This document shows positions 40,818-53,521 of a stretch of DNA of 64,000 nucleotides, one piece after another. The stretch's first letter is position 1. Every line of letters starts with the position of its first letter. The position numbers and the translations under genes are program-made. The stretch spans positions 90,803,152 through 90,867,151 of the forward strand of contig CM026386.1 in the NCBI GenBank assembly GCA_014843695.1, written 5' to 3'. The DNA is from Archivesica marissinica (taxonomy: Eukaryota; Mollusca; Bivalvia; Venerida; Vesicomyidae). The notes beneath the pieces are model-generated. The model worked only from the letters and a program-made list of their open reading frames with translations, was not told the origin of the DNA and did not search any database.

Positions 40818-40985
40818 AGGACATTTGCAGTTATTAAGCTCAGACAAGGTTCCCATATCTCTCCAGGTTGTTTGTGGATAAATGGCTTCTCACCTGAGAT
40901 GAATAATTTCCAACCCCAGATGAAAGAGTTTACTTAAATTTCATCTTAGGGGCTCCGTGCGGGCCAATACGAGCACAAAAACTGC
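40818..40985 (+). other. LINE 3' untranslated region with hairpin
   Basis: It follows the RNase H knuckle ORF. CCCCAGATGAAA at about 40914 and TTTCATCTTAGGGG at about 40939 can pair around a short loop, and GGCTCCGTGCGGGCC follows. This is plausibly a 3' structure used for priming; that function is inferred. Confidence 0.45.
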
Positions 40986-41789
40986 TTTCATATCCTAATA
41001 TACTTAACTCGATCGTTTTTACAGATCGATATACAAATCAATAAGTATCTTTTAGTTATTCATCTACTCAGATGAAACTTGGTATAATCTACCAACTCAC
41101 TGTTTAATGGACACAACCTATTAACCTACATATTACCAGTGTCTAATGTACATTAAGCAACCAAAAAACACCACGTCACCTCTATGTATGGTGTTATAAA
41201 ATATATACAATATAATATCAGTGTATAATATACAATTGTTAACTTTTTGAGTTAATCACTTGCAATTCACTATTGTAAGTTTCATAAATACCGGTTGTTT
41301 AAACATCACAACAACTTCATTTTTACTTCATTGGAATAAGTAAACCAATGTGGGACAATCCACAACAACCTGGACAATCCAAATCCACTCAAACTGTCTC
41401 TACCTCTCAAACTAAACTATTAAGACAGATTTCTGGCTATGCACCTGTCAAACCAATAGCTCATAAATAGCTATTACTTTGCTATATGCAACTTATCCCA
41501 TTTAAATTAGTGACCCTCCTGTTTTACTAATTCATTTCTTACCTTATAGCTAAGCTTACCTTAGCTATTCATTATCGCCTTTCCCCCCTGTGACCATTTA
41601 CATAGGAAAATATAGTATTTATTAAATTAGTATTTGAAAATCCCCAAGCGATTAAGCTTGTAAACATGTATATGGGACTTGTCTGAGAAACTTAAATTGG
41701 GACCAAGAGCGCCCCTGGTCCAAGTTACCCGGATTGGTAGTATGACTGCGCGCAGAACAACCAGTGGACTCAGTCCGGCCGGGTAAAGC
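40986..41789. other. Gene-free stretch
   Basis: AT-rich to about 41640. Near 41700-41725 lies an imperfect palindrome (GGGACCAAGAGCGCCCCTGGTCC region). No coding region or RNA gene is recognised. Confidence 0.5.
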
Positions 41790-42434
41790 CCATACATATA
41801 TACATTCCGATACATACATATATACATTCCGATACATACATATATAAATTCCGATACATACATATATACATTCCGATACATACATATATACATTCCGATA
41901 CATACATATATACATTCCGATACATACATATATACATTTATATATACATTCCGATATATACATTCCGATACATACATATATACATTCCGATGCATTCATA
42001 TATACATTCCGATACATACATATATACATTCCGATACATACATATATACATTCCGATACATACATATATACATTCCGATACATACATATATACATTCCGA
42101 TACATACATATATACATTCCGATACATACATATATACATTCCGATACATACATATATACATTCATATATACATTCCGATATATACATTCCGATACATACA
42201 TATATACATTCCGATGCATTCATATATACATTCCGATACATACATATATACATTCCGATACATACATATATACATTCCGATACATACATATATACATTCC
42301 GATACATACATATATACATTCCGATACATACATATATACATTCCGATACATTCATATATACATTCCGATACATTCATATATACATTCCGATACATTCATA
42401 TACATTCATATATACATCCCGATACATTCATATA
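41790..42434. repeat. 22-bp minisatellite (CATTCCGATACATACATATA type)
   Basis: CATTCCGA recurs every 22 bp (41803, 41825 and so on) with occasional short units. Because 3 x 22 = 66, all frames stay open over long stretches. The Met/Tyr/Cys-rich ORFs here on both strands are artefacts. Confidence 0.95.
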
Positions 42435-42968
42435 TGTGTATTAGCCTGACACACACATATATACAGCCGAACAACATACAATATATACTGACACTAAAAT
42501 ATACAGCCTGACACACATATATACAGCCGACACACACATATATACAGCCTGACACACATATATACAGCCTGACACACACATATATGCAGCCTGACACACA
42601 CATATATACAGCCTGACACACACATATATACAGCCTGACACACATATATGCAGCCTGACACACACATATATACAGCCTGACACACACATATATACAGCCT
42701 GACACACATATATGCAGCCTGACACACACATATATACAGCCTGACACACACATATATACAGCCTGACACACACACATATATACAGCCTGACACACACATA
42801 TATACAGCCTGACACACATATATACAGCCTGACACACACATATATACAGCCTGACACACACATATATACAGCCTGACACACATATATCAGCCTGACACAC
42901 ACATATATACAGCCTGACACACACATATATACAGCCTGACACACACATATATACAGCCTGACACCACA
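42435..42968. repeat. 20-24 bp minisatellite (CAGCCTGACACACA type)
   Basis: The unit CATATATACAGCCTGACACACA varies by CA dinucleotides (CAGCCTG at 42545, 42565, 42587). It is linked to the preceding array by a degenerate stretch at 42435-42530 and shares CATATATACA with both neighbours. Confidence 0.9.
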
Positions 42969-44646
42969 CACCACACACATATATACAGTCTGACACCCAC
43001 ACACCACACACATATATACAGTCTGACACCCACACACCACACACATATATACAGTCTGACACCCACACACCACACACATATATACAGTCTGACACCCACA
43101 CACCACACACATATATACAGTCTGACACCCACACACCACACACATATATACAGCCTGACACCCACACACCACACACATATATACAGTCTGACACCCACAC
43201 ACCACACATATATACAGTCTGACACCCACACACCACACACATATATACAGTCTGACACCCACACACCACACACATATATACAGTCTGACACCCACACACC
43301 ACACACATATATACAGTCTGACACCCACACACCACACACATATATACAGTCTGACACCCACACACCACACACATATATACAGTCTGACACCCACACACCA
43401 CACACATATATACAGTCTGACACCCACACACACATATACAGTCTGACACCCCACACCATACATATATACAGTCTGACACCCACACACCACACACATATAC
43501 ACAGTCTGACACCCACACACCACACACATATATACAGCTGACACCCACACACATATATACAGTCTGACACCCACACACCACACACATATATACAGTCTGA
43601 CACCCACACACCACACACATATATACAGTCTGACACCCACACACCACACACATATATACAGTCTGACACCCACACACCACACACATATATACAGTCTGAC
43701 ACCCACACACCACACACATATATACAGTCTGACACCCACACACCACACACATATATACAGTCTGACACCCACACACCACACACATATATAGTCTGACACC
43801 CACACACCACACACATATATACAGTCTGACACCCACACACCACACACATATACAGTCTGACACCCACACACCACACACATATATACAGTCTGACCCACAC
43901 ACCACACACATATATACAGTCTGACACCCACACACCACACACATATATACAGTCTGACACCCACACACCACACACATATATACAGTCTGACACCCACACA
44001 CATATACACAGTCTGACACCCACACACCACACACATAATACAGTCTGACACCCACACACATATATACATCTGACACCCACACACCACACACATATATACA
44101 GTCTGACACCCACACACAACACATATCAGTCTGACACCACACACCACACACATATATACAGTCTGACACCCACACCCATACATATATATACAGTCTGACA
44201 CCCACACACCACACACATATATACAGTCTGACACCCACACACCACATACATATATACAGTCTGACACCCACACACCACACACATATATACAGTCTGACAC
44301 CCACACACCACACACATATATACAGTCTGACACCCACACACCAACATATATACAGTCTGACACCCACACACCACACACATATATACAGTCTGACACCCAC
44401 ACACCACACACATATACACAGTCTGACACCACCACACCACACACATATATACATCTGACACCCACACACCACACACATATATACAGCCGGACACCCACAC
44501 ACCACACACATATATACAGTCTGACACCCACACACCACACACATATATACAGTCTGACACCCACACACCACACACATATATACAGTCTGACACCCACACA
44601 CCCATACATATACACAGTCTGACACCCACACACCACACACATATAG
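42969..44646. repeat. 33-bp minisatellite, about 51 copies
   Basis: GTCTGACACC recurs every 33 bp (42988, 43021). The unit is CATATATACAGTCTGACACC plus CACACACCACACA. The period is a multiple of three, which explains the minus-strand frames of over 700 codons at 42406-44642; they have only repeat composition (Val, Cys, Tyr, Ile, Gly, Trp). Alternating purine-pyrimidine runs of CA and TA could adopt Z-DNA or hairpins. Confidence 0.95.
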
Positions 44647-44775
44647 AAAACTCGCCCAAATGCATTTATGCGGGTGACTTTAAATAAACTTATTAGTCAG
44701 ACATATTAATTAAATTTATTAAAGAAATATACATCAATTTCTGCTGAATAAGCATCCAACTAGCATTTTAACTTG

Positions 44776-45060
44776 ATGTGTGTGTGCGTTTTACGTTTAT
44801 TTATTGTCGCTACAAGGTGCCCATATGAGCGACGTCACCTGAAGAGATTAGTCATTTTTGGATAGTGCAATGATACCGACAGAGACCCATTTACATGCAC
44901 GGTGTAAAGCACCGACACGAGACCTTGGTTTCAAATCCCATCTGAAAGACTGTTAATTTTATTATGTCAGACGGGGGATCAAACCTGCGATCCCTGGATT
45001 ACCAGTCCAATAGTTAACCGCTGGACTACAGTCCACCTGTCACCCTAAATCATAGGGTAG
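44776..45060 (-). mobile_element. tRNA-derived SINE, apparently full length
   Basis: Read on the minus strand, a tRNA-like head occupies about 45045-44960. It has an A-box-like TAGTCCAGCGGTTAAC, an anticodon arm with loop CTGGTAA (GGT, threonine type), and a B box GGTTTGATCCC. A central domain follows (GTCGGTGCTTTACACCGTGC, GGGTCTCTGTCGGTATC, ATTGCACTATCC, TGACTAATCTCTTCAGG). It ends in a tail GTAGCGACAATAAATAAACG then TAAAACGCACACAC. The copy at 21310-21495 matches the central and tail parts. The design (tRNA head, conserved centre, LINE-like tail) is that of bivalve SINEs; mobility would depend on a LINE in trans. Confidence 0.75.
44960..45035 (-). ncRNA. tRNA-Thr-like SINE head (RNA polymerase III promoter)
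   Basis: Cloverleaf elements are visible: D-arm region with GCGGTTAAC, anticodon stem TGGA/TCCA around a loop reading CTGGTAA, and a T-arm with GGTTTGATCCC. The acceptor stem is poor. It is therefore a promoter-bearing SINE head rather than a working tRNA gene. Confidence 0.5.
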
Positions 45061-45170
45061 TCATTAATCCATGGCATCGAAAAGTGACCCTCTCTCTCAT
45101 ACATGTATAGTCTACACATAGAGGGGTCATTATTCTATGGCATCGAAAAGTGACCTGCCCTCACTTGTTC
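45052..45170. repeat. Short tandem duplication, two copies
   Basis: The block GGTCATTATTCTATGGCATC plus GAAAAGTGACC at about 45122-45163 is repeated, diverged, at 45054-45088 (AGTCATTAATCCATGGCATC and the same end). GGGGGTCAATATTC-type words recur at about 45472 and 45523. Confidence 0.7.
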
Positions 45171-46739
45171 AGTGTATACATAGGGTCATTGTTATTATTT
45201 GTTGTATGCTTGTCTGTGTAAATATTATGCATATACATTATGTGAACCTCCTAGTTATACAGCACCCACCATATCATCGTTAGAAATTGATAGACAAATT
45301 ATCTGTGTACTTATATTTTCATATTCAATATATTTATGTTACCCTGTACATCATTGATTCAAAATAAATGTTGCTAGGCCTTAAACAGTGTTAATTAACA
45401 TTTATTTATAATAAATTTAATATTTTCCCACTATATATTGCCATTCGCAAGGGGAGTAGTTGTTCCGCAAGGGGGTCAATATTCCATGACCGACTAATAA
45501 CCCGAGAGACATTATTTTGAGGGGGGTCAATATTCTATACATCAGGTTCAATACTCGGTCAGGCCACATATGTAGTGTCATCGAGGTAGGCGTCTCACAC
45601 ACATTGCTTAGTACTGTTAACCGCTTAGGTCGGCTAAGACTGCCCAGTCAGGTGGGCTAAGCGTGTCCAGGAAAACAAGCGTAGTTCCTCGCAAGGGGTT
45701 TGACATTATTGGCAGATATTAAGTCAATAAGGTGTATTTAGCTTAATAAATAGTTAAACAAATAGTTAAACACAAGCTGCCTCGTTCTTATATTGTTGTT
45801 ATATATATATTTTCCGGTTTCTTTCGGTATTTCTATATGTTGGAGAACAGTCTATTTCTACAAAAAATGTAAGTGGCATACTTTCCGTCCTCGTTCGATA
45901 TTTCGGATAAATGTGAAAATATATATGATTTTTAACATTTCTATTCATTAGATTATTGCTCGATCGAGCTATTATAGCTTGATCGAGCTATTATAGCTTG
46001 TTCTGGACTGTTCTCCAACCTGTTCTAGGGACCGTGTCATTTGATCATCTTTGTAAACAACATTAAAATATTGTGCATTATTCAGTTATTTGTACAAAAC
46101 AAAACTGAAAATGACATAATGTGTGTTAATTGTCACATTAATTTGAGATAAATATTTACCTGTACAAAGCTCATGTAGATTTGTGTTAAATTGGGTTGAA
46201 AAAATGAGCCAGTGTCAGAGTGTGTGGTTTCGGAGTTTCGAAACAGTTACAGTCAAATTACAACTGATAACACAGTGACAACCGTTACAAACAAGTCACT
46301 AACATCATTACTGAATAATGGAATGTGATAACTGCTTCAATTAATAAAAAAAATAAAACCAAACAGTATATTTCTAATATAATTATTTACCTCATTTAGC
46401 TAGATGTCAATAAAGTAGGCTGTTCCATCAATTGACCGCATGTATTCGTATCCGGTAAGCAAGGATAAAGCATACACCGGAGTAATCTATATAGAAATTG
46501 GAAAATCCCCTTCACAGACACACTTTATAAATATCTATAGGTTCATACATGTCACATAATACTGATAATTAGCACAACTATTGAAAATAAAGCGAATGTC
46601 TCTCATTCCTCACGGCCGCTAATATATACCATTATAGACCATTATGCGCATGCGCAACTTTCAGTTCTTACGGGGATGTCAATTCTGTTAAGACACCGGC
46701 ATCCCCCGCCGGCAAGGGGCCAGACCATGACAGTCATTG
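45171..46739. other. Gene-free stretch
   Basis: No exon is supported. Items seen: a motif TCGCAAGGGGTTTGACAT at about 45692, related to 22258 and 51411; a 20-bp tandem copy GATCGAGCTATTATAGCTT at about 45962-46000; and a GC-rich palindromic CCCCGCCGGC stretch near 46695. Confidence 0.5.
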
Positions 46740-47370
46740 ATGGTTCCGATAGTCTGTATATAGGTGGACCATGAATGTTACTAGTGATACCGAATCTGTG
46801 TGTAGAAATAGACGAATATGTGGCATATGTTTCTGATATAAAAGTCGAATAGTAACTTTATCATGTTTAATGTAGAACAATGGTATAATAAAATTGTATA
46901 AGTACGACTGAATTATGCCTAACGTAGATCTGAGTAGCAGAGAGTATGATATTCATTTTATTGCATGAAAGCGGAGCCTTGGAAGATAGCCCATTTGGTT
47001 CTGCCATCCAGAGATCTGAGTCACACGAGCTGGGGCACGTCCGACAGAGGGGTTTTGCTGGCGTGGGCTGGTAACCCTACCGACTGGGCGTGTCAGCAGT
47101 TAGCGGTAGCTGGAGCAGTTGTTGCAAGAACTTGTTTCGCAATTGCGCTAAAACAATTTTGTATAAACTAACTGTCACTCAGAACTGCATTTAAGTGCAA
47201 CTATATTATCACGTCGATGAATGGGTCCTGTTACAATGTTAGATATCGATATAGTGTGAATTGTTTTAACAGCGTAATAGAACGGCAGGTAAAGCCATTT
47301 GAGAACAGTCAAATTAAGAACGATCATACCTCTAGCTCAGTAGGAGCAATCATTTACCATCTTGTTGTTT
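46740..47370. repeat. Diverged duplication, copy A (about 0.6 kb)
   Basis: It parallels 57890-58640 in order: CATGTTTAATGTAGAACAATGG at 46862 against CATGTTTAATGTACGACACTGG at 58051; a shared GCTGAATTA/GACTGAATT line; a degenerate tRNA-like block with TTCTGCCATC and ACGAGCTGGG; GTTAGCGGTAGCTGG at 47099 versus 58315; and AAAGCCA...GAACAGT..AA at about 47292 versus 58563. The spacing is 11.19-11.27 kb. ORFs here have no recognisable domain. Confidence 0.65.
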
Positions 47371-50269
47371 GCCACCCTTACTATGATTCCTGTTTGCAGA
47401 TGATGCTATATTTCTAAATAATGGTTCAAAACAATCGTTTGAGAGATTGTAAATGTAATCACACATTCTGACTATATATCTTGTCAAAACATAAATAACT
47501 CAATATGTACAATTCGTAGACCAAGCTCACACAGGACTAACTTATTTCGCTGGATCTCAGAATCAGCAAAAACTCTTGGTATGTACTTCCATACTAATAG
47601 TAGCTTACATTTGACAACGAATCTTGAATCCAAATACAGGAGTTTACACTATTCCACATACTCGCCACGGCCGTTCCAATCGTAATGTTACAATATCTTA
47701 GATTTACTACGTACTGGTCAAGGTGTAAAAGTAAACCCATACCACATAGTGACACATCGCATCCTAACACTTGACACATATAACATGCAACACAGTGGGC
47801 TCATTAAATCGTAATAGTGGCAGTTTCAATAACTAATCAATACTTCACGAATGCTGCCATTGAATATATTAAGTACAATCAATTATGTTACAAGGTACCG
47901 ATTAATTCCTTATTCTGTATGTTAATGAAAGGCTACCCATAAGCATCTCACATCTCACTCTGCATAGAATGCAAGTTATATTCTAGTATTTACTATGCAC
48001 ACACTCATGAAACATTTATGGCGTAATGTTATTTTATCTTAACCATTGACCCGTAATGACAAAACGTCCATCTTTGAAATATCGCATGTAACACAATGGG
48101 TTAACATATGGTGCTATAAAAGCTTGATAATCGCATGACAACGGCACACGCTAGTTAACCAATGTTGTATCAGTCATAGATGTTGAGAGAAGAGCTGTAT
48201 TGGACATAGTTTTGGTGGTTGTGGGAGTTATGGTTTTAGACAGTGGCCAGGAAGGTTTACTGTTTGATAATGGGGATTTCGTAGTTACATGCAGCTCATG
48301 AAATAACACATTGTATTTAGATGATAATGATCAAAACCATTTTTGTTTTAAATATAACGAACTCCAAGTCGCAATTGCTTCAAATACTCAACAACATTGC
48401 TAATCGGTCACCTGCTGTTTTACAGTATTTGGAGCAAACTAATAACACTATAAGATCACATATGCATATTATTTTATTGGTTATACTTTATTACAGATCG
48501 TTATGCATGATTTTCTTTATAATAATATGCATTAAACGACAATAGGAAAATATTTATATACCTATATAATTATTAATTTGCTCCAAATATTATAAATTAC
48601 CATATGACCGATTAAAAGAATTTTGTTGAGTGTATATACACAACAAACAAGATTAAATATAGTTCTATACTAATATACGAGTATCTTTTCTAATTTTATT
48701 AAATACAGCTAAAACTATGATATCACTAGTGTAAATAAAGTGCTAATTTTACATCCCCACTCACATATAATTGAATACACAACCTCACATTCAGTAGTTA
48801 GTTATTCAACAGTAGGTTCACACAAACGGAACATGCTTACAGCAATTAAGGGACACTTACTATATAATTAATGCTATCCCTTTATTAAACACATTATTTA
48901 ACTGGGTGATTTTGTACTAGTTTTGTTCCTGGCCCCAGCAAGGGGACATCCCATGGATTTGCTCCGTCCAGTGACAAGTAATGGCCGGACACATCCCCTA
49001 GTAGCCTTACATATTTGATATATTCGTATCAACAATGTATACAATAGGTCTGATATTCATTGTATACTTGTGCATACATTTATACATTAAATGGGGTACG
49101 ATGGGACACGAAATAGTTCACATTCATAATATTGCTTCCAATCTAATGCCAGTGTAATATAATGTGTGATACAAAAACACCTTGTATCCTTTATGCATTC
49201 GGCTTGCTTTACAGTAACGTGTTATTTATAAAAGTTTCTTTCGAGTTCGCTATTGTTAGCCGCTCTTGGCTTTGGTATGCACGTCTTGTCTTCTCTTATC
49301 CTGAAATAAGTATATTGTATTTAGTTGTGGAGAGAGTGGACGGTGAGCAGTGGGAGGGTTTGACATTAATTTGGACTTATTTTGTTAATTATTCTACAAC
49401 GGTAATTGTTTTCGCTATTTCGCCCTGTTTCCATATACGTTTGCTAATTAAATAGATTCCATTGTGAAGAGTTTATCAACGTTTTGCAAACACTTATTTC
49501 ATGTGTATAAGCTACCAATCAAAACTTAATTCCAGCTAAAATAGTGTCGTCATATCAATTATCTCACTATCTGAAAGAAACTACACTTTCTACTCATCTT
49601 TCATCTTATTGTAGGCATACAAGGAACGCCAATGTGTAAACCATGGTACGCGAAACTTATATGGAACAGACGATCAATAAAACCATATGTTTATGATGAA
49701 TGTATTAAAAATTAACATTGAAGAACACAGTATAATTATGTTGGTAATATGGTTGGTATTATTCTTTATTGTTATATTTATCAGCAGATAGCCTTAGTAT
49801 ATGCATTTTATAATTTACTGGTAATAGCAACCTAAATAGATCAGCTATGTGTGCCAAAGTGTTGGGAAATACATTATACGTTACACAGTGGTATATAAAA
49901 TCCTCCGTTATTCAGTTTGGCAAAAGTTACACGAAACAGATATTAATGAGCAACAGCTAATGCAGTAGTACTATCTAAATCCCTTAAGCATACAGTGCAC
50001 AACTATACATTTCCATCAAACGTTATCATACATTGAAACCATGCATTTATAGTTAGAGGTGGCGGGGGACGTTCCTTCATTAACACAATAATTACGAAAG
50101 AGCAACAATCTAACAGTTGCCCCTTCCTATGAATATATAGTGTGTGTGATACATATGTTTAGTGTTGAATATAATGCATTAATTTCCACATTTGCAAATT
50201 AAATTATTAGGCAGCCTTCCTAACAATTAATATAGATAATTTACCCATATATAATGAATATAGACTAAC
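47371..50269. other. Intron-like or intergenic stretch, no gene supported
   Basis: AT-rich. ORFs at 48321, 49162 and 47594 lack family signatures or splice context that I could support. It would be downstream (minus strand) of the last recognised Ig exon. Confidence 0.45.
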
Positions 50270-50408
50270 CTTGTACTACTATACAGGATTCTGTAGCTGA
50301 ACTACTTCCACCGTTCATGCAACTCACAGCACAACCTGATAGACAACACGCCACTTCATTTAAATCCGTCACAGTCGCACTTGATGATGATTGGTCAACA
50401 CCATCAAT
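50270..50408 (-). CDS. Cysteine-rich Ig second-half exon (phase 0 to 1)
   Basis: On the minus strand, a pyrimidine-rich tract ends in TTGAAG at 50409, and the exon then encodes 46 codons plus one base up to a GTTAGT donor (GT at 50269-50268). The sequence has an SSSSATVTDLNEVA start, a CCLSGCAVSC cluster, an N-G-G turn, and ends SSSATESCIVVQ, which looks like the E-to-G strands of an Ig domain with extra cysteines. Other phases hit stop codons, which supports phase 0 in. It would pair with a first-half exon that ends in phase 0, such as 54774-54868. The exon call is fair; the Ig assignment is an inference from pattern. Confidence 0.5.
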
Positions 50409-53308
50409 CTTCAAAAACAAAAACATTACGAAAATACAACTTAATTTACATACGAGTACGAAATATACAGTTTTACTAGAATAAATACCACTGAATGTGA
50501 TCATTACCCGCTGTCAACTCACTACACATTGACAACCCATTCCAACATTGAGTCCACACTGATCATATGTGTACATGTGTTATAAAGAGTTAACGTTGTC
50601 GTCATTTGGCATACTGACAATTTATCTGATATATCGAATTTGAGAGCGTTTCAAGAGGATGATGTAACATGATGTTGATGACCTACTAGTTCTGGAGGAA
50701 CCCCAGTTATATTGTGTTACTTTATGCGACAATAGAGAGAGAGACAGAGGGCATTTTATTTGATGATGGCACTTGTGGAGGCTGTGATAGTGCAGTGGTG
50801 GCGTGTTCGTTTCAGGTACCAACTGCCTGGAGTTCGTGCACAGCTGTAGGCCTATCTCTTACAAATGTGCCCTTAGGCAATGTATTTAAATTCCACAGTG
50901 TATCTTCTCTCTCCCTCGATGGATTTTGAAAATAGGTCTCGGGGGTGAATATGAATTGTAGGAACGAGTATCGATTAGCAAATTGCCAATCGAACATTCG
51001 AAAAAGAAAGCAAAATGGCTGAAATGCTAAGATTAAGCACGTGTCATCAGACGTAAATCATCTATAAGTGTTCCTTTATTTATCTTAAAGCAGCATTACA
51101 TCTTATGAAATAAAAGATAATTGAACAATTCAATGTTTACTTATGGGTAGCAATGCTGCTACACATTCTAACATTATACTTTGTATGCTTATGTTCATTT
51201 GGTAAACATTGTTTTTTGCGATAAAACAAACTCGAACCCGAAAGTAGGAATATCCGAGTCGATCGGTCACGCACTTGTTTACAACCGGAACGCATCGTTC
51301 GCACTTGTTTGCATTCGGAATGCATCGTACCCATTTGTCACACGTTGTCTTTTTCAATTGCATTACTTGATATGTTGATGCATACCTCTGTTAGCTAAGT
51401 CTTTAGTGACATCCCCGCGAGTGGTTCGACATTAGAGGAAGATAGATATATAGTATTTCATGTTCAAAATATATACATTGTTTTCTACATCCTCTGTTGT
51501 ATCACGCATGCGCACTGTGTGTGCTTACATTTCGTATGTTGATAAACAAATTCGCGTATACGACGGTTAACATTTATTGGAATTGTATCGTTTCTGAGCG
51601 ACTATTTCGATTTTTGTAAACACACACACATTAGTATTTATATTTTAACCAAAATGTCTGATTAATAACTCAATTGATGGATATTTAGGAAAGAAATTAC
51701 CAGGTGTTTCATGTTCGTAGTTTGTTAGCATGCCTTAGTGAAGCCATTTACTCACGCATGCGTACTCAATTGATAATTACATTCCATTTGTATTAATCAA
51801 TGGCACATTCTACTTCTTCGGCATGGAACTATTCTAAACTTTGTTCTGATGCTAAACTTAAACTGTACTTATGGATCGCGGAAATTACATATCGGATACA
51901 TTCTGATATGGCAGGTTGGTGAACCCCCAGCTAGTTAAATAATAATTGCCGATGTCGTGGCCTGGCGCAAGATCTACAAGGATTCATGAAGTACTGATGT
52001 TCATATAAAATGTGTCACATAGCTCAGTAATGATCCCCCACCCCTGCACTAGGGGTATCATCATAATAAACAAATACCTTACTTTTACTTGAATAATTAA
52101 CATAGGCCATACTAAGTAAGAACTACAGTATACATGTAGGCATACATTCAACGTAATAATTATGTTTGATTCAATACTTTTATATAATTTAATTATATTT
52201 ATGCTACACCGTTTTTCGTTAGGCATATTACTATTAATATGAAGACACTTGAAACATGGACTAAAGATGGTTCAAGCTAAATGGTTGACAGTGTGTCACT
52301 TCTGTAGTTAGACATCGCCAGATATCAACGGATAAGAGGAGGCTGTTACATCCAGTTACCTGCATCAGTTGGAAGCAAGAAAGATGTGCACTCCGTTCTG
52401 GTGACGTCAGCGTAAACGAAATGTGTATAGTGTGGCCTTGACGGCGGAATTATTCGTCTATCCCGTCCAGGCGATTAGCCCGTGTTTGGACCATGTTTCC
52501 TGATCAGCCTGGAGCTGATACATTGCTTTAGCATGGCCCATGCGCTCCTCCTAGCGTGTGAACTAGCTCACACGCAGCAGAATTTAGCGCATGTGAAACA
52601 AACGGGCTAGCGTTCAGGTCGGCAACCAACGTCGATTGGCTTTCCTGTTGTATTGGTAAACACATACTTGCCATTGCTACGTAGAATGGCTACGGTCCCT
52701 AAAGTGTCATTGCGGTCCCGCGCCTCGCTTCATATCGGCTATGTAGTTGTTCAAATTTCCGCGTCTGTCATATTATCAACCTGTCTGCTGTAAAATATCG
52801 CTCTATATCGTGTTTGGTCTGTCCCCCTACAACTAGGGCTACAAGCCATTGAAGTCACGTGTCCGAGTCTTGTGGTCGCAGTTATCCATATCCGGAATTA
52901 GTACATGTGGTTGTATCTTTAGAAACTGTTGTGTCAGAATCTTCCAAACACTGATGGTGAAAGTATTCACTGTCCATGATGATATTATTAACTTTACACA
53001 AGACTATCTGTACTTAGTTTAATATACTGCCCGGCACACCACATATAGATATAGCACACAATGTGGTCTGACAGATCAGAGATAATAATTCCAACATTAC
53101 CAACTTTACTTATAGATGATAAGCCTGTGTTTAATAAACATTATGCTGTGATTATCAACTGTACTTAGAGATGAAGAGCAGGTGTTTAATAATAATGTGC
53201 TATGCCTTATCATCGTCCGTGCACTTTTTAGGCAGGCTGTTGGTTAGTCTTTAACAATAACTTGATGTGTTTTGTGTTTGCAAGCATCCGTCGAACTGCG
53301 GCCATCTC
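50409..53308. other. Intron-like stretch with a GC-richer segment
   Basis: No exon is supported. About 52370-52760 is richer in G+C than its surroundings and holds a TGACGTCAGCG word (CRE-like) and a CCTGATCAGCCTGGAGC motif that I associate with clam dispersed repeats. About 51265-51345 has a 30-bp unit repeated two to three times around CGCACTTGTTT. Confidence 0.45.
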
Positions 53309-53521
53309 TTAATGTGTAGGGGTGACATCATTATATCGGAGGAAGTCTTCAAATGAGTCACGGTCGTTGCAGTGCGAAAGTACATACCAACGTTTTTGTT
53401 CGCAGAGATCCTTCAGAACTGTGTTAAACCGGTGTGAAGACACCCAGATGCATTGATGCTTTTGACGCCCGCTGAAGGCCAGTTCTAAGAGCAATTCATA
53501 ACCGCTTTAACTGAACACTCA
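53309..53521 (-). pseudogene. Fragment resembling a packaging-type ATPase of a mobile element
   Basis: The minus frame from about 53510 to 53309 reads GYELLLELAFSGRQKHQ, IWVSSHRFNTVLKDLCEQKR, then DRDSFEDFLRYNDVTP. This order (LAFSGR; WV...N.VLKDL.EQ..W; DRDSFE..LR..D) matches a P-loop NTPase family I have seen in cnidarian and other invertebrate genomes, in the region after the Walker B strand. No Walker A motif is present, upstream stops occur, and only about 65 residues survive, so it is a relic. A HerA/FtsK-like DNA-packaging ATPase is my best guess; a cellular origin cannot be excluded. Confidence 0.35.

Noticed and set aside
41627..42511. MYVSECIYVCIG-type repeated ORFs on both strands
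   Set aside because: They are translations of a 22-bp repeat in all frames.
42406..44665. Very long Cys/Val/Tyr-rich minus-strand ORFs (744, 733, 411 codons)
   Set aside because: They follow from a 33-bp period in a CA/TA-rich minisatellite. Several frames are open at once and no domain or signal is present.
44960..45035. Functional tRNA-Thr gene
   Set aside because: The acceptor stem does not pair well and a SINE body follows directly, so it is treated as a SINE head.
47594..47779. Minus-strand 61-codon ORF with several cysteines, considered as an Ig exon
   Set aside because: No Ig-strand pattern is convincing, and the possible GTAAGC donor lacks a matching acceptor.
48180..48300. Hydrophobic plus-strand stretch (IVLVVVGVMVL) as a signal peptide
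   Set aside because: There is no methionine in a suitable position upstream and no downstream exon was found.
50714..50929. Plus-strand 71-codon ORF with CGGCDSAVVAC
   Set aside because: No domain recognised and minus-strand exons flank it; it is more likely intronic chance coding.
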